In this document: positions 10,635-22,266 of the stretch, in pieces | Layout of the letters: the number at the start of each line of letters is the position of its first letter | Numbering within the stretch: position 1 is the stretch's first letter | Notes under the pieces: model-generated | Database searches by the model: none | Told to the model about the DNA's origin: nothing | What the model saw: the letters and a program-made list of their open reading frames with translations, nothing else | Source: Daldinia sp. FL1419 | Lineage: Eukaryota > Ascomycota > Sordariomycetes > Xylariales > Hypoxylaceae | Assembly: GCA_025201765.1 (NCBI GenBank) | Contig: MU623359.1 | Location: 1 to 64,000 of the forward strand | Direction: 5' to 3' | Length of the DNA stretch: 64,000 nucleotides | Position numbers and translations under genes: made by a program

Positions 10635-12059
10635 TCACTTTGGTTGCCTTGAAGACAAAAAGGGAGGTGGGCCACGTGAATTTGGTGGATAAAACCAACC
10701 GTGCTGTTCATCCAAAATAAAAATCCCTTCTCTGTCAGCTACCCGTCTCTGAATCACTTTTGCCTCATTAACTAGGCCGATCTCGAATAGCAGATCAAAT
10801 ATGTCATACCATTCGGGTTGTGTCTCGGCTTGGGAAAGGTCCATTATCATCTTCCACAATGTGTTTATATCAACTTTAGAAGCATACTCACATAAGCCTA
10901 CGGCAATTCTTGCGTGCGCAACGACCTCATCAGGCTGGACCGTACCAGCGGCCTGTCGAAATTCGATAGTCCGCTTAGGCCCCGATAAGATGTAAGTATT
11001 AGTTCTAAGTAGCTCAACCTCATTAACCCCATCCTCATCGGGCTCCTGTTTTTCATAAGCTTCGAAGTTGTAAGCGCTACGGCCCAAAGCGTTGTGTCGC
11101 ATCCACAGAGATATCACTGCAGCGTTTGGGGCAGACAAGAGCTCCCTAGCCGCGACCATGATATCCAATGGTTCACCTTTTACCCGTTCTGGTAGATAAT
11201 CTCTAGCCCATATACATCCACCGTCGGCGTAATAGTGTGGGTTGAGTTCGTAACCCTTAATAGCACCTCGTTGGAAGACAGGTGTGAATCTAGGGCTATT
11301 AGGTTGTGGGGGTTCAGATACAGGCACCGTTCCAGACTGACTAGTGTCCGGACCCTCCTCATAATCCCCGTCGTCCCGGTAAAATCCAAGGCGTTTACTC
11401 ACCTGGTCCTTCGTTAGCCCGTGTGCGAGGATGCTATAGAGCCGATTGCTTGGGCAAAACGAATACTCCCATCCTCTACGATTAGGCGGGTGCATCTGTG
11501 TTAAGATCGGGTCAGCAGCGAAGAGAAATGCTGCTATCCTACGCAGATGGCGAATAGGTATCCAGTCCTTACCCCGTCCATAGTGGACATGTAGGCCGGC
11601 GGACCTCGGAGCGTATATCCAGAAATTGTCGTTAAGCGCTGTGATGACATGTTGGACCTCTTGGAAAGATTCCTCGGTAGCAAAGAGTGCTGGAGATTTG
11701 ATTTCCAAGTCCATCCATAGATAACTATCCATCTCTGGCCCCAAGTTATTATCTTGAATGACACTATAGTCCCTATCAACGACCCAACCTATATAGTCCT
11801 TTAAGTGGTTGCCGTCTCCGCTAAGTAATTCTTTCTCGTCAGTTATTACACGGTGACCTTCGTGGCCTTTTGCGGCATTGTCCATGACTTTCTGTACCTT
11901 TTGGAAAATAAGCTCCGGGATTGGCGTGTCCATCTCGGGTTCAATTGGCCTACCTTTGGATGATCTAAACATGCCCGGTATGGTGTTTGAGTTGTCCGCC
12001 TTAATAGCAATGACAAGTTCCACCTCCACTCCAAAACTGCTTTTAATATCGTTTGACAT
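10635..12059 (-). CDS. Amidoligase-superfamily (COOH-NH2 ligase) protein
   Basis: Single exon, 474 aa from the ATG at 12059. The frame extends a few codons upstream but offers no earlier ATG. Motifs of the amidoligase_2 family (glutamine-synthetase-like fold) are present: FGVEVELV near residue 9 with the metal-binding glutamates E12/E14, WMDLEIKSP near 115, GLHVHYG with H157/H159, and TIEFRQAAGT at 364-373. The family forms amide or peptide bonds using ATP. Fungal members are poorly studied and their substrates unknown. A Pro/Ser-rich insert at about 235-262 separates the halves of the catalytic core. The next gene upstream, a small zinc-ribbon protein, is read in the same direction across 852 bp. 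Confidence 0.85.
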   Translation of the reverse strand: MSNDIKSSFGVEVELVIAIKADNSNTIPGMFRSSKGRPIEPEMDTPIPELIFQKVQKVMDNAAKGHEGHRVITDEKELLSGDGNHLKDYIGWVVDRDYSVIQDNNLGPEMDSYLWMDLEIKSPALFATEESFQEVQHVITALNDNFWIYAPRSAGLHVHYGRGKDWIPIRHLRRIAAFLFAADPILTQMHPPNRRGWEYSFCPSNRLYSILAHGLTKDQVSKRLGFYRDDGDYEEGPDTSQSGTVPVSEPPQPNSPRFTPVFQRGAIKGYELNPHYYADGGCIWARDYLPERVKGEPLDIMVAARELLSAPNAAVISLWMRHNALGRSAYNFEAYEKQEPDEDGVNEVELLRTNTYILSGPKRTIEFRQAAGTVQPDEVVAHARIAVGLCEYASKVDINTLWKMIMDLSQAETQPEWYDIFDLLFEIGLVNEAKVIQRRVADREGIFILDEQHGWFYPPNSRGPPPFLSSRQPK

Positions 12060-12911
12060 TGTGCAAGCTATCAAAATTGCGCTTTCTTTTCTTTAACCAT
12101 ACATCTAGGTGAACAAAACTCTGGGTGTCACGTTTTAGATCGGGAAATGCATGATTATAAAGGCTTCTAGAACACTTGTTAAACAATATTTTGTTTCCAA
12201 AATCCATACTTGTTCGGTAAGATATTCTCTTCCTTGGGACTTTTTAATGGTTTCCAAACAGGCTCTCTGAGTATGTCCCCCCTTTCAAGTATATTGAGGC
12301 GGATAAGATTGTTGTCAAATTATCAAATCGTAAGATTGGTAGACTGGTTCTCAACGATCAAAATGATTCTCGACAGAATTAAAGTATCTGCATGAACTAG
12401 GTGGAATATTAGCAAGAGGTAGAGCCCCTGCGTAGATGGCGCTACATGTACTTGACTAGCAGGGAATGAGATGTAGTCTTGGGGGAGTTGAACAGTCTTA
12501 CTACCCAGTACGTGCCTACCTAATATTCTATATAGTAGATGGATGCTGGACGTAACCTCGATGGGCTATGCTCTGGACACACCTCGGCGATTCCATAAAT
12601 ATATTTACATCTATTCAAATGAATCATGTTATAAATCCTGCTCGTTGTCTTAACACGAATTCTTTATCAAAGCTGTCTATGCCGTACCATCGCAATATCT
12701 CCTGACAACCATAATAGAATTTTAATGCAAGACAGAAACCAAGAAAATGTATTATTTCGATCATAATTCTAACCAATGCTAAGCAAATAGGGGTTCATAA
12801 TCATCATATTTCGTAGGGAGCAAAGATGATAGAGAAGGAATAGTGCTACTACAGTCTTCCATGATCTGTTGTATGCCCGCAATATAACCCAAATGTGAAT
12901 CATCTCTATCC
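12060..12911. other. Intergenic
   Basis: This lies between the zinc-ribbon gene and the amidoligase gene. It is AT-rich with no supported coding region in either strand. It presumably holds the amidoligase promoter and the zinc-ribbon gene terminator. Confidence 0.4.
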
Positions 12912-13376
12912 CTAACGCCACTCAATCAGCTTGCTGTTTGGTGCCCATGTCAAATGGAGCTGTTCACGGTTCTCTCGTCTGCGCTGACTATTCCTCGTGG
13001 GACCAGCGGTTAACTGGACTGCAGTGCAATCGTGGCAGTAATCTCCAAAGTATGTCTGACGACGCCGACAGCCGTGGCACATATCCATCAGAGGAGCTGT
13101 CATACGCCAATAAGACTCAGAGTCATGGCGAGGGTGATGCTGAGCTTTCGTGTCTGAGGCTTGTTTAGAGGGTATGAACCGTAACGTTGAGCCTGGCGCA
13201 TTGTATATAACCGCATTGCTCTGTTTAAGCGACCTTTCGTGAACAATCATCTTCCCTTCGTTTACTATGTACTTCGTCGGATACTCGCTGTGACGTGTTT
13301 CCCGCGTGAAACGATTAGCTAGGTCACAGGCCTGACTGTGGTAGTGATTGTAATGGTGATCATAATAGTGAGCCAT
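12912..13376 (-). CDS. Small His/Tyr-rich zinc-ribbon protein, unknown
   Basis: Single exon, 154 aa. The first 14 residues are almost only His, Tyr, Asp and Asn. Two CxxC pairs (C100/C103 and C114/C117) could bind one zinc ion as a compact ribbon. The spacer is short and aromatic. The tail after it is basic (SQRRRENREQ). There is no signal peptide or membrane segment. A nucleic-acid or protein adaptor role is possible, but nothing in the sequence decides it. Codon-length integrity and the paired cysteines argue for a real gene. Confidence 0.6.
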   Translation of the reverse strand: MAHYYDHHYNHYHSQACDLANRFTRETRHSEYPTKYIVNEGKMIVHERSLKQSNAVIYNAPGSTLRFIPSKQASDTKAQHHPRHDSESYWRMTAPLMDMCHGCRRRQTYFGDYCHDCTAVQLTAGPTRNSQRRRENREQLHLTWAPNSKLIEWR

Positions 13377-15138
13377 GATGAAACTGCGCGTTTTCGGCTA
13401 GGATACTTGGACTTCTTTATTGTAAATGATTGCCTATCCAGGCGTCTAAGATAATTGGTAGTATAGTGTAAGGCTAACTAATAAGTTGAATTGTGTCGAG
13501 ATTTTTCAGTAGAATTGGTAACGGAATGAGTGGGAAAGGGGAGGGAACCGATGGTACTAACAGGAAGGCTCTAAGCCGTGGTCAATATTTATAAGAATTA
13601 TGTTTTTGTTGAGAGCTAAAAACGACGCCGTAATCGCTCACGAGGAATTACGCCTTATATACTGTGCGACAGTTTTGCTTGTAGTACATAAATTAATGCC
13701 TTTGCCTACGTTCTAACCATTCATGACGTTTCGCGGAATAGAATGCAAGCATCACGACCGCATCTGTCCAATTACAAGTGTTAAAAAGACAAGTCGCGGG
13801 GCGATGCTGCGGGCTGCCAGCCAAAGCCGCCCCCCATTCTTTGGAAGAATTGGCGGAGCAATCGTTCTAGTCCCGGACTTGGCGATGGAAGCCTAACACA
13901 AGTGCATGAATACATGGTCAACCGTAGTCAACGGTCTTTGAGAGTAGTCGTTGATGAGGCTGTCTACGCTGCCACAAACTACCACGTAATATTCCGATGA
14001 AGCATAACCATACCAGGCAGTGTTGTCTGACAGTAAGATTTAGGACTTTCGCTGTCAAAAACATGTTTGTTTGTTGTGGGATACTTGTGCGGCTGAAATG
14101 CATTCATCTTACCCACCCATAAGAGGGGTCCGAAATATTATTGCATGCTTGGCTGAAGGACTCGTATAGTGTTACCCAAAAGCGGATAGGTGCAGATTAT
14201 AACTCAAGCCCACGATGACAATGATTTTGACAGGACATCGTGGTCTGGGTACTAGTATTTACCTCCTAGGCACTTAGGTATGTAACTGATCTGAGCACAC
14301 CAAATTGAATGTCCAATAGCTTTATCGAGTTACATTAACTCAGGCGTTTTTGCTGCTTGATTCTAACCGCTCGTTTGGCGTGATAAAGAGAGATATATAT
14401 ATTAGACCAATTCCAGCGACGATCCTTGACACTACATAGTAAACTTCCTCTTAACTCGGGCCGTGAAAAAATTAGTATTCAACCGGCAGGAAAGGCTGTA
14501 GATTGTCTGAGATGCGTGTTGCATCAAACACCCCGTACAGAGCGACCGACTATGTGACCCGGGCCACATCGCCACCACCTGCTAAGCGCTGTTCGCAACA
14601 GAGTCCACGGAATGGGCCGTCCTAACCCTCACCCTTCCACTCTAATTTTCATCTGTTTCCTACCCCACCATGCCAAATTTTGATAAGCCAGTTATGATTC
14701 GTTTTAATCTATCACATAAATTCTGATACATCAGTGGCTTGGGTTGGGCGCAAGACGTAATAAGCCTAGCTAGGCCAAGTCATTCGGAGGGGTAGCATTT
14801 CGAAATAAAATACTACTTTGATTGACGAATACCTACACCGATCAACTATAAAGGGTCGTTACTTTAGGCATTGTTACTTTATATATTTCATGATTTAGGT
14901 ACCTAGACTGGCACTGGGGATTTGGGTATCGAGCCCATTCTAAAATATAAGAGGTAGTCAAGATACGCCGTAGATCTATTTATTAGTACCTACCTAAGTT
15001 TACTCCGCATCGATACCCTTCCCTACACACACTTCATTTGAGCCCCATGCATATTAATCTCCAATTTTCTTTACTTTTCATCCTCATAAACCCCCCGTTG
15101 AGTCGTCTGTCGGGTCGATAAAGCAATATTTCGAGAAG
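13377..15138. other. Intergenic, divergent promoter region
   Basis: No gene was found in 1.76 kb. Short open frames here lack recognisable motifs. TACCTA/TAGGTA motifs occur near 14262-14282, 14899 and 14990. The flanking genes are transcribed away from each other, so both promoters lie here. Confidence 0.45.
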
Positions 15139-17353
15139 ATGGCGGAGTCCCAACGTGAAAAGACCGAGGAAATTGAAGAATATGACCTATATGAGATGGC
15201 ATTAGCCAGGCTGATGTCAATTCAATCGGAGCATGAAAAGAAAATACAGGACGCAAAGGCTACGTTTGAAAGCAACCGTACTTCCCGCCAAGAAGACATA
15301 CAAGAGCGCCAGCGCGAAATACAATTGCTGCAACAAGAATTGCAAAAAAAGGCAAATGAGTTGAAAGAAAAGGAGATGGAATTACAATATGAGGAGGATA
15401 AATTTCGCGCGTTCGCGAAAAGTCAACATCGAGAGCGCAAAAGGAGACTCGAGCCATATCTAAGAGCTTCTCCAGTAGGTAGAATAATATGACCCCTCTC
15501 GGAGTTTTCCTACGAGCGACTATCAGTCACTGACATATGAAAGGCACCAATAATGCCCCCAACCAGAGAGTCAACTGAAACAACTAGAGGACGAACAGAG
15601 GCAACATCGGCTAGGCAGGAACCCGATCTTACTGAGCTTAGGGTCGGAGATCCATCTATTATTGACTTACAAGACGTTTCTAGCGACAGTGGAAGTACCG
15701 TGCCACCATCTCTTGCATCGGCCTTATCACCGAACAAACGGCCTAGGATATCTGAAGTTGGTCAGTCCCTAAAGCACCAGTGGTACACAACTCGTGTTGC
15801 TGGTGCACTACATTATTCAGAGTTGGGTGACTAATAGTATGGTAGAAAGTTCGGATATAGATCCAAGTCCAGGGCGAAACGGAAAGCGACAGCGACTACG
15901 GGTTGGATATCGCTCAGAGGCTGGTGAGGGTTCAAATACAGCTCAGCTAAGGGGGAGTCAAAGCGAAGCTCAGGCTACAACACCTGCCATAAATCCTTCG
16001 CATTTACCGACAGAAAAGCAAGGAAAGGGAATAGTGAAAAATAGAAATGGGTTTAAAGGTGTGGTAAATCCTACGGCAGGTGGAATTTATAAAGTTGTGC
16101 AAAGCCCCCGTAAAGGTGAATATGCGGCAGTCCTTCTTCCACTCGGCGATTTTAGCGCAATCGGCATCTCTAAATCGATCTACGATACGACTCTCCGGAG
16201 GTTCATTCCAGTTTGTTATATACATAATAAGGAAAGTAAAGAGATATTGGGCTGGAAGAAGGATTACGACGATGGCGGCGTTAAAGTTACCAATCGGAAG
16301 TTCCCCGTCATGTCCCTTGAGAGTATTGCGCGTGATCGAATACCACTAGACGGTGAGTTTTCTCCCGACGGTGCAAAATACTCTTGGGTTCCCGCAAGAT
16401 CCATTAGGACCTTCGATCTTGATGCTACTATATCCCGCATGACACCGGGGTACGTTAGTGCGAGAAGATTCAATACTCGTTTGAATCTTATAAAAGAAAG
16501 TAGGGGTCGGCGGGAAGATGATAGGGATAGTCTGCTTACCCTTTCCGTGACACATGAAGAACCAGCAGGGCAGGTTCCCAAAATCGAACAAGAAGATGCG
16601 AGGAACAGCCAAACACCAGAGCAGTCACAGGTCTTGACTCTTAGATACTCTGAAGCCGATCAGGATCCTCGTCAAGCCCGGACTGTCGAGGAGCACGATG
16701 ATACGATTCATGCGAATATCGAACCTCGTTCAAAGTCCCAGTCCCAAAGGACAAGGCCTGAGTTTCCTAGTTTTGAATCAATCTATCGTGAAACTTCGGA
16801 GCCGGAGCTAGCAGGATCAGAAACTTATTCGAATGGAATACCGAACGATGATGATAGAGATACCCAAGTATTAAATGGTCTTTTCCTAGGATCGCCTCTT
16901 GCGCAGATAGGAGAGACATCCGATGACAATCCTACCAGCGATACTCAATATAGCGCCCCCATCAGAGTCCCAAGATGTACCGCTAAGATACGGTCCAACT
17001 CAGAACTACCATATGTCGCTCGCGCTATTAGGCGCCCCTGGATGGGAGACGATAGCAATGGTGCCAACAACCAGGATGGTTTCCCATCAGAACGGCCAGA
17101 GTCTACATCTTCGATAACCGTACATACCAGCACAAGAGGGTCTAGCAATCAACATGAAAACAACGAAGTCGGTCACTCGCCCCCCACTAGCCAAATGTTA
17201 TCTCAGGGGTCGTCTCAGGGTCATCCGATCACTATTGAACCACAAAGTAACCGAGCCTGCAACGAGGAACCTGCCCCGCGACCCGATCCAAACATTCGGA
17301 GTATAGCTTCGATGGCACTTGGTATGAATATTATGTGGGATGCACACTATTGA
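15139..17353 (+). CDS. Coiled-coil N-terminus, unknown central domain, disordered tail
   Basis: Best model: three exons (15139-15478, 15569-15760, 15846-17353), 679 aa, frame kept throughout. Intron 1 could equally run 15475-15570, which also keeps frame. Intron 2 has a GTCAGT donor and a CTAAT branch site about 10 nt before its acceptor. Residues 5-108 form a long charged coiled coil (QREIQLLQQELQKKANELKE). A Ser/Thr-rich linker with a basic patch (NKRPRISE, then KRQRLR) could act as a nuclear signal. A folded region of about 170 residues follows, running from NGFKGVVNPTAGGIYKV to WVPARSIRTFDL, and I do not recognise it. The last 300 residues are low-complexity and hydrophilic. Two separate genes remain possible. 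Confidence 0.6.
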
Positions 17354-17927
17354 AGGAATACCAGAATTGATCACGTACCTTCGACCTTTTCCGCTCTCGT
17401 CGAGTATATTTTATCGTCTCTAAATTGTTAAACTCGCTCGTAATAAAACTTATACACTGGTAATCGAAAGGGGCACCTTATTCCATTGTTAGTTGTGAAT
17501 TTCGTAACGACGGCTAGCTTCCTTGTTGCCTAGGACAGTCGATGCCTACCTATGTTTTCCACTTGATAGGTGTCCTAAGGGGTATTGGTATCCGTAGTAA
17601 GTAATAGTAAGTAATAGTAAGTAATAGCAAGCAATAGCAAGCAAGAAGTATGCATACGTACCTACGTAGGTACTTTCCTCAAGTTCCTACTTTCCCCAAT
17701 ATTATTTTCGGATCCCTTCAATTTTTTTACGATCTTGGTTTTAACTTCCTCACACACCAGGTTTCCCTTTTATTTTTATTTTTTTATTATTATTATTGTT
17801 TTTATTTCTCTATTCTTTATTCTTTCCCCACCACAAACTCTGCATTTCCGTAGATAACCTCTCAATTTCATTTTACTTCAACTCAAGAGCCCTCTTACCC
17901 TCGATCGCTCTCGATCGCCCTTTCTTC
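17354..17927. other. Intergenic and 5' leader
   Basis: This holds a 10-bp tandem repeat (listed separately), then a pyrimidine-rich, TATT-rich leader at 17700-17925 directly before the RNase H-like gene. No other gene is visible. Confidence 0.45.
17597..17646. repeat. 10-bp tandem repeat, five copies
   Basis: Three copies of gtaagtaata are followed by two variant copies of gcaagcaata/gcaagcaaga. The T-to-C variants sit at the same two positions of the unit, so they arose by unit duplication after the change. Confidence 0.9.
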
Positions 17928-19355
17928 ATGGGTCAGCATCAGAGCACGCCGATGGGTCAAGCGACTCATCGCGACGCTGCCGCTAGATATAAATATTGCG
18001 CAGCGTCCGGAATTGAGACTGGCATAGAGGGCGCATGGGTTATGCGAAAATCCTGGCAGCCAAAACCACCCTTCGATCGACTACTAATAGGAGGATCAAA
18101 TGATGTCCCTAGCCGGAGCAAGCAAGAACTCAAGGCTTTCGCGGGGACAATTGAAACAAAAGCGCCCGGAAATCAACAGCAGCGAACTGACGATTCTTCC
18201 ATCATTAAATTTATAGCAAGGAACCATATTGATGCCATCCGATACGCTGTCCAGATATCGGCAACCCAATCCTCCCCAGCCCCTCCACGTCTCGTTATGT
18301 TTACTGACGGATCTCTCAAAGGTAATGCTGCTAGTTACGGTATTACTTACAAGCGCACATACAATCACGGTGACGGTTGGATTGATGCAGCTTACGGATC
18401 AAAGGGAATGGCCGCGTTCGTGGGGTTTGAAGCTGTCGCACTGCACAGGGGCTTATGGATAGCTTATTACGATGTGATGCATTGGATCGGGCGATGTCCT
18501 AGTCCTGTTGATGGCGGTCGCATTGCGCCACCTACAGTAATCGTTATCACCGACGGTCTTTCTGCCATCCAGCGCTTGCATTATAGCTATTGCTGCACCA
18601 AAATGGAAGCAAGACCGCAGGACGATTCTCAAACATATGATGACTTGGTCCTACCTCTTGATAAATTGGTAGGGCTTGGCTGCAAAGTTGAGATCCATTG
18701 GGTACCAGGGCACGTCGGAATAGAAGGAAACACTCGGGCTGACTCGTTGGCTTCGAAAGGAGCTGACCACGCTTTAAAATATATCCAATCAACAGGTACT
18801 GACTTAATCCTTCCATTCTCAAAGACCGTGCAAGGCCAAAAGACTCGAGGTGCTTGTCCATATTTCCGGGGAAGCCCCATGAACGATTACATCCATTGGC
18901 ACAAAGCAGAAACGAGAGAAGCAATCAAATCTAGAGCAGAACAACGGAACCCTGTGAGTAAACGAGACCTCATGGTATTCTAGAGTTTTGGCTAATCGAG
19001 ACAGGACCATGCTTCATCATTGGTCAAAGCGCGTGGAATTCGAAGTATCAAAATCCCCACGAAGAAACAGCGGGAAAAGCAGAAGCAAGCCGAGACGAAG
19101 ACAGTCGCCAAAAGGACAGAAAAGCCTAAAACTAAGAAGAAGGTGGCTGGAGCGAAAGCATTAAGACTTACGAAATGGGCCGAGGGATTCATCGGCAAAA
19201 TGTTTCCAAATAGGAATACCAACAACAACGACGCTAGCCAGTCGAAGAGAAAGGCGGAAGGCACCAATAGTGACAATGACCCTGATTACCCGTCACCTCG
19301 AGCCAAAAGGCAGAAGACCGACCACGAAGCCGACGATGATTACATTTTGCTATGA
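17928..19355 (+). CDS. RNase H-like protein with nuclear-type tail
   Basis: Two exons (17928-18953, 19005-19355) give 458 aa. The intron has a GTGAGT donor, a GCTAAT branch site and a CAG acceptor, phase 0. An RNase H fold of the kind found in non-LTR retrotransposons spans about residues 120-285. The four catalytic acids are all present: D127 in MFTDGSLKG, E168 in GFEAVAL, D209 in VITDGLSA and D272 in GNTRADSLASKGA, with the WVPGHVGIEGN signature before the last. No reverse transcriptase, endonuclease or gag region lies nearby. The second exon is strongly basic, with KKQREKQKQ, KRKAEG and PRAKRQKTD, so nuclear location is likely. The intact frame, the intron and the unique tail suggest a host gene rather than a live element. 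Confidence 0.82.
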
Positions 19356-19808
19356 TACCGGGTGATTGCCGATGATACATACCTCGTTACGCTTCTCACG
19401 CGTACCAGGTATTAGTGCAATAGATCAGGTATTTCTTCCAAGTTACACGTTACTGAATCAAGCCAGAACTTAGAGGATACTGAAAGGAAATAGACGACTT
19501 ATCGTTAATTTATGGCTCAATTCTCGAGAAAACATCCCCACGCAAATTTTAGGAAGGCTGTCTAAACTCGTCAAAGCTTCGTATCGCGTTGGCAACCTTT
19601 TGGACCTAGACGAACAAATAGGCAAGATAACCTAGTTATGAATCCTATTAATACAACGAAGAATATGAAAAGGTAAATACATAAAAAGTCTGGCCCAACT
19701 TTATCCTGTCTTAAATCCCAAGTACCGCTAGAAAGCTAATAATATTCTAAATAGGGGATAGAGGCCCGATTATAATAAGATCGACAGGTCTCCTCGTGGA
19801 AAATTCCA
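19356..19808. other. Intergenic between converging genes
   Basis: The RNase H-like gene and the secreted hydrolase gene converge on this AT-rich 453 bp. Both terminators must lie here. No coding potential is seen. Confidence 0.45.
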
Positions 19809-21845
19809 TTATTTGAGAATGAAAGGAGGGGCTAGGGGGTTCCTGTAAGCTTGTAGGCGGGGAGTTTCCCGTTTAGAGGGAGCCGCAGTCGTAGTGTTTC
19901 CATACACCTCCTTAATGACGTCCTCCCAGGTGAGCCCCGAGTACACTGGAACTGAGTCGCAGACCTTTCCTGCGGGAGGTAGAGTACCGTCCGCCCAGTA
20001 TTTGGCAGTCACTTTCATAGTGCAGGCTGAAGGAGCGGCCAACGAGGCATGCTAGGATAGCATCAGCACTCAGTATACTAGTAATTAAGAGGCGTGGCAA
20101 GTAGGGGAATGATAAACTTACACCATATCCATCGACCGTTAACACAGTGCTACCCTCGAAAGTAGAGCTAACGTTCTTGGCCGAAACGAGGGGTGTAAGA
20201 CCGTCGTGAGTGTTACCGATAAAGAGGATAGGTTTCTTCGTCTTCACGTTGAAGTCGCCCGTGTATCGCTCCTTGGGCTCAATCTTCCATTGCGCGCAAG
20301 CAGCGTAGAGGAAAATCAGGCCATCTCCCACTATAACCATATTGTTAGTATCATATCTCAATCTTGTGATTTGCACTAGAGGAGTTTCAGGAATTACGTA
20401 CTCATCCTGCTGGTCTGGTATAGACGATCGGCAGCCGGAACGAACTCCTCAAATGTCCTGCTTCGCACCATGTTGTCGCTGCAGTGGATGGCGGGAAGGA
20501 CCTGTGGCTGCTGGGTCATCTGGAAAACGTTGATGTCTGGGGGCAAGATAGCCTCGAAAACCCTGTTGACCACGTCATAGTCCTCGGTGAAAATCGCATT
20601 AAGCACGGAAGCCACGGCTGGCCAGATGTCATTGCTGTAGAGAGCCTGCATCAGGAAGGTCTTGAGGTTGGCGTAGTCGATTAAGTATGACTTGATAGGG
20701 ATTGGGTTGTACTTGACTCTGTCAAGGAGGTCCCAAGCGGCTTGTTCGAGCTCGGCGCCCGTCTTGTTGTTACCCTTCGCCAAAGCACATTTATCACCGG
20801 CTGCGACGCATTCAGTAAAGATGGCCGAAAATTCCTTGTCCGAATCGGTGAATTCCTCGAAGTCGCTATGGCAGGATTAATTATCGCTCTTTTAGGCTCC
20901 ATAGATTTGAACAGTGACTTACGCCTGTGCATGGTAGTACTCGTGCGGGTTTTGGACACCGTCAAGGACCATCCTTTCGACCCTATCGGGGAACATAGCA
21001 GCAGTTGTCGCTCCCAATGTAGTACCATAGGAGAAACCTAGCACGTATTGTCAGCTCCATTATCGCTTACACCGTTATTATTCCCAATTGACATACCCCA
21101 GTATCGCAACATTCCATCCTCGCCAAGAGCGTCTACGATTTGCATCATATCCCTTGCCACGAATGCAGAACTAAGCAAGTTTCCGGTCTTGTTCTGTGTC
21201 CTTTCACAAGTGCTGGCAAGCAAAGCTGCACGTGCATATTGCCTTCCCAGAGTCGTATCGGACGAATTTGCGGGCAGCTGGTCCATATAGAATGACCAAG
21301 CATCATACTCGTTCTCGAAGCACTGGAAAGGGATTCTAGAACCGTGAGTGCCGCTGTAAAGTTCCGGAGTCGTTAGCGGCGTCCTGAATACCGTAGGCTA
21401 GAGGAAGCAGAGGTAAATTAAAAATCTTACCGCGGGTCAAATCCGATGAGATCATATTGACGACCGGAAAGCCTAAAGCCCACGTTAGTATAATAAACCC
21501 CAGGCGTAGAATATGTTTTTGAACTTACGCTAATAGCCTGCCTGATATTTCCTCGCCGCCTACTACATCTCGTGCAGTACCGCCAGGTCCACCAAAATCC
21601 AAGAGGATGCTTCCCTTGGAAGGTTGTATAGGAGCAGGGACCTTAACGAGGTCAAGCTGTAACTTCTCGCTGGAATTGGACTCGGTGTAGTCGAGAGGGA
21701 CCATCAGAACACTGCACTCCACGGGGACATCGGCAGGAACTTCGGTCTTGTTGCATGGTCCCCATTGAAGCTTCGAGGTCCCGAGAGGTTGGGCAATGGA
21801 GAGGGTGATGAAGGAAAGCTGTAAGGCGCTCCGGAAGGAAAACAT
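19809..21845 (-). CDS. Secreted alpha/beta hydrolase, TAP-like
   Basis: Seven exons (21845-21529, 21472-21431, 21353-21097, 21037-20923, 20865-20402, 20330-20122, 20051-19809) give 548 aa. Frame is kept at each junction and introns are 56-77 nt. An N-terminal hydrophobic signal (FSFRSALQLSFITLSIAQ) leads into the hydrolase fold: LDFGGPGG forms the oxyanion region, GFSYGTTLG carries the nucleophile S208, NTHDGLTP carries D441, and GYGHASLA carries H469. This triad and the C-terminal block match the tripeptidyl-aminopeptidase-like (TAP_C) group of secreted fungal and Streptomyces hydrolases. The likely role is extracellular peptide or ester hydrolysis. Substrate specificity cannot be read from sequence. 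Confidence 0.92.
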
Positions 21846-22266
21846 GATGGCTCACAGTGGATGGTTTGTCCTCGAGACGGGATTGCGATAGAGAAGCATC
21901 GAGTGGTGAAACGGGACAGACGAGGAGGTATAAATATGAGTAGGGGCGTACATGGTAGTCCTACATTCTGCCATAGCAATGGTATTATGACGTCCTCGCT
22001 AAGAAATTACAATGGTTAGGAGCTGAGGCTTGGTTATGCGCTACCACGATCCTCTTTCTATTCTGTCGGTATTTCATTCGAGAAAATGTCGTGTTTAGTA
22101 GGAGAAATATACGGCGTAAACATCCATAAGGCTGGAAGATATCCGCTGAATGGCTCGAGGTCCTGTTGACAACGTGGGGCCCCACTCAAGTGCAGATACG
22201 CCGTGTTTGCTTTGAGCTTTTGAGCTTCAGAGCTGAGAATTGACCTTGCACTGCCTCCCCTACGTA
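21846..22266. other. Hydrolase promoter region
   Basis: Sequence upstream of the secreted hydrolase gene up to the MITE. No supported gene. Short open frames here have no recognisable features. Confidence 0.4.

Noticed and set aside
18096..18924. Several reverse-strand open frames under the RNase H-like gene
   Set aside because: They mirror the real coding strand and lack any recognisable feature.
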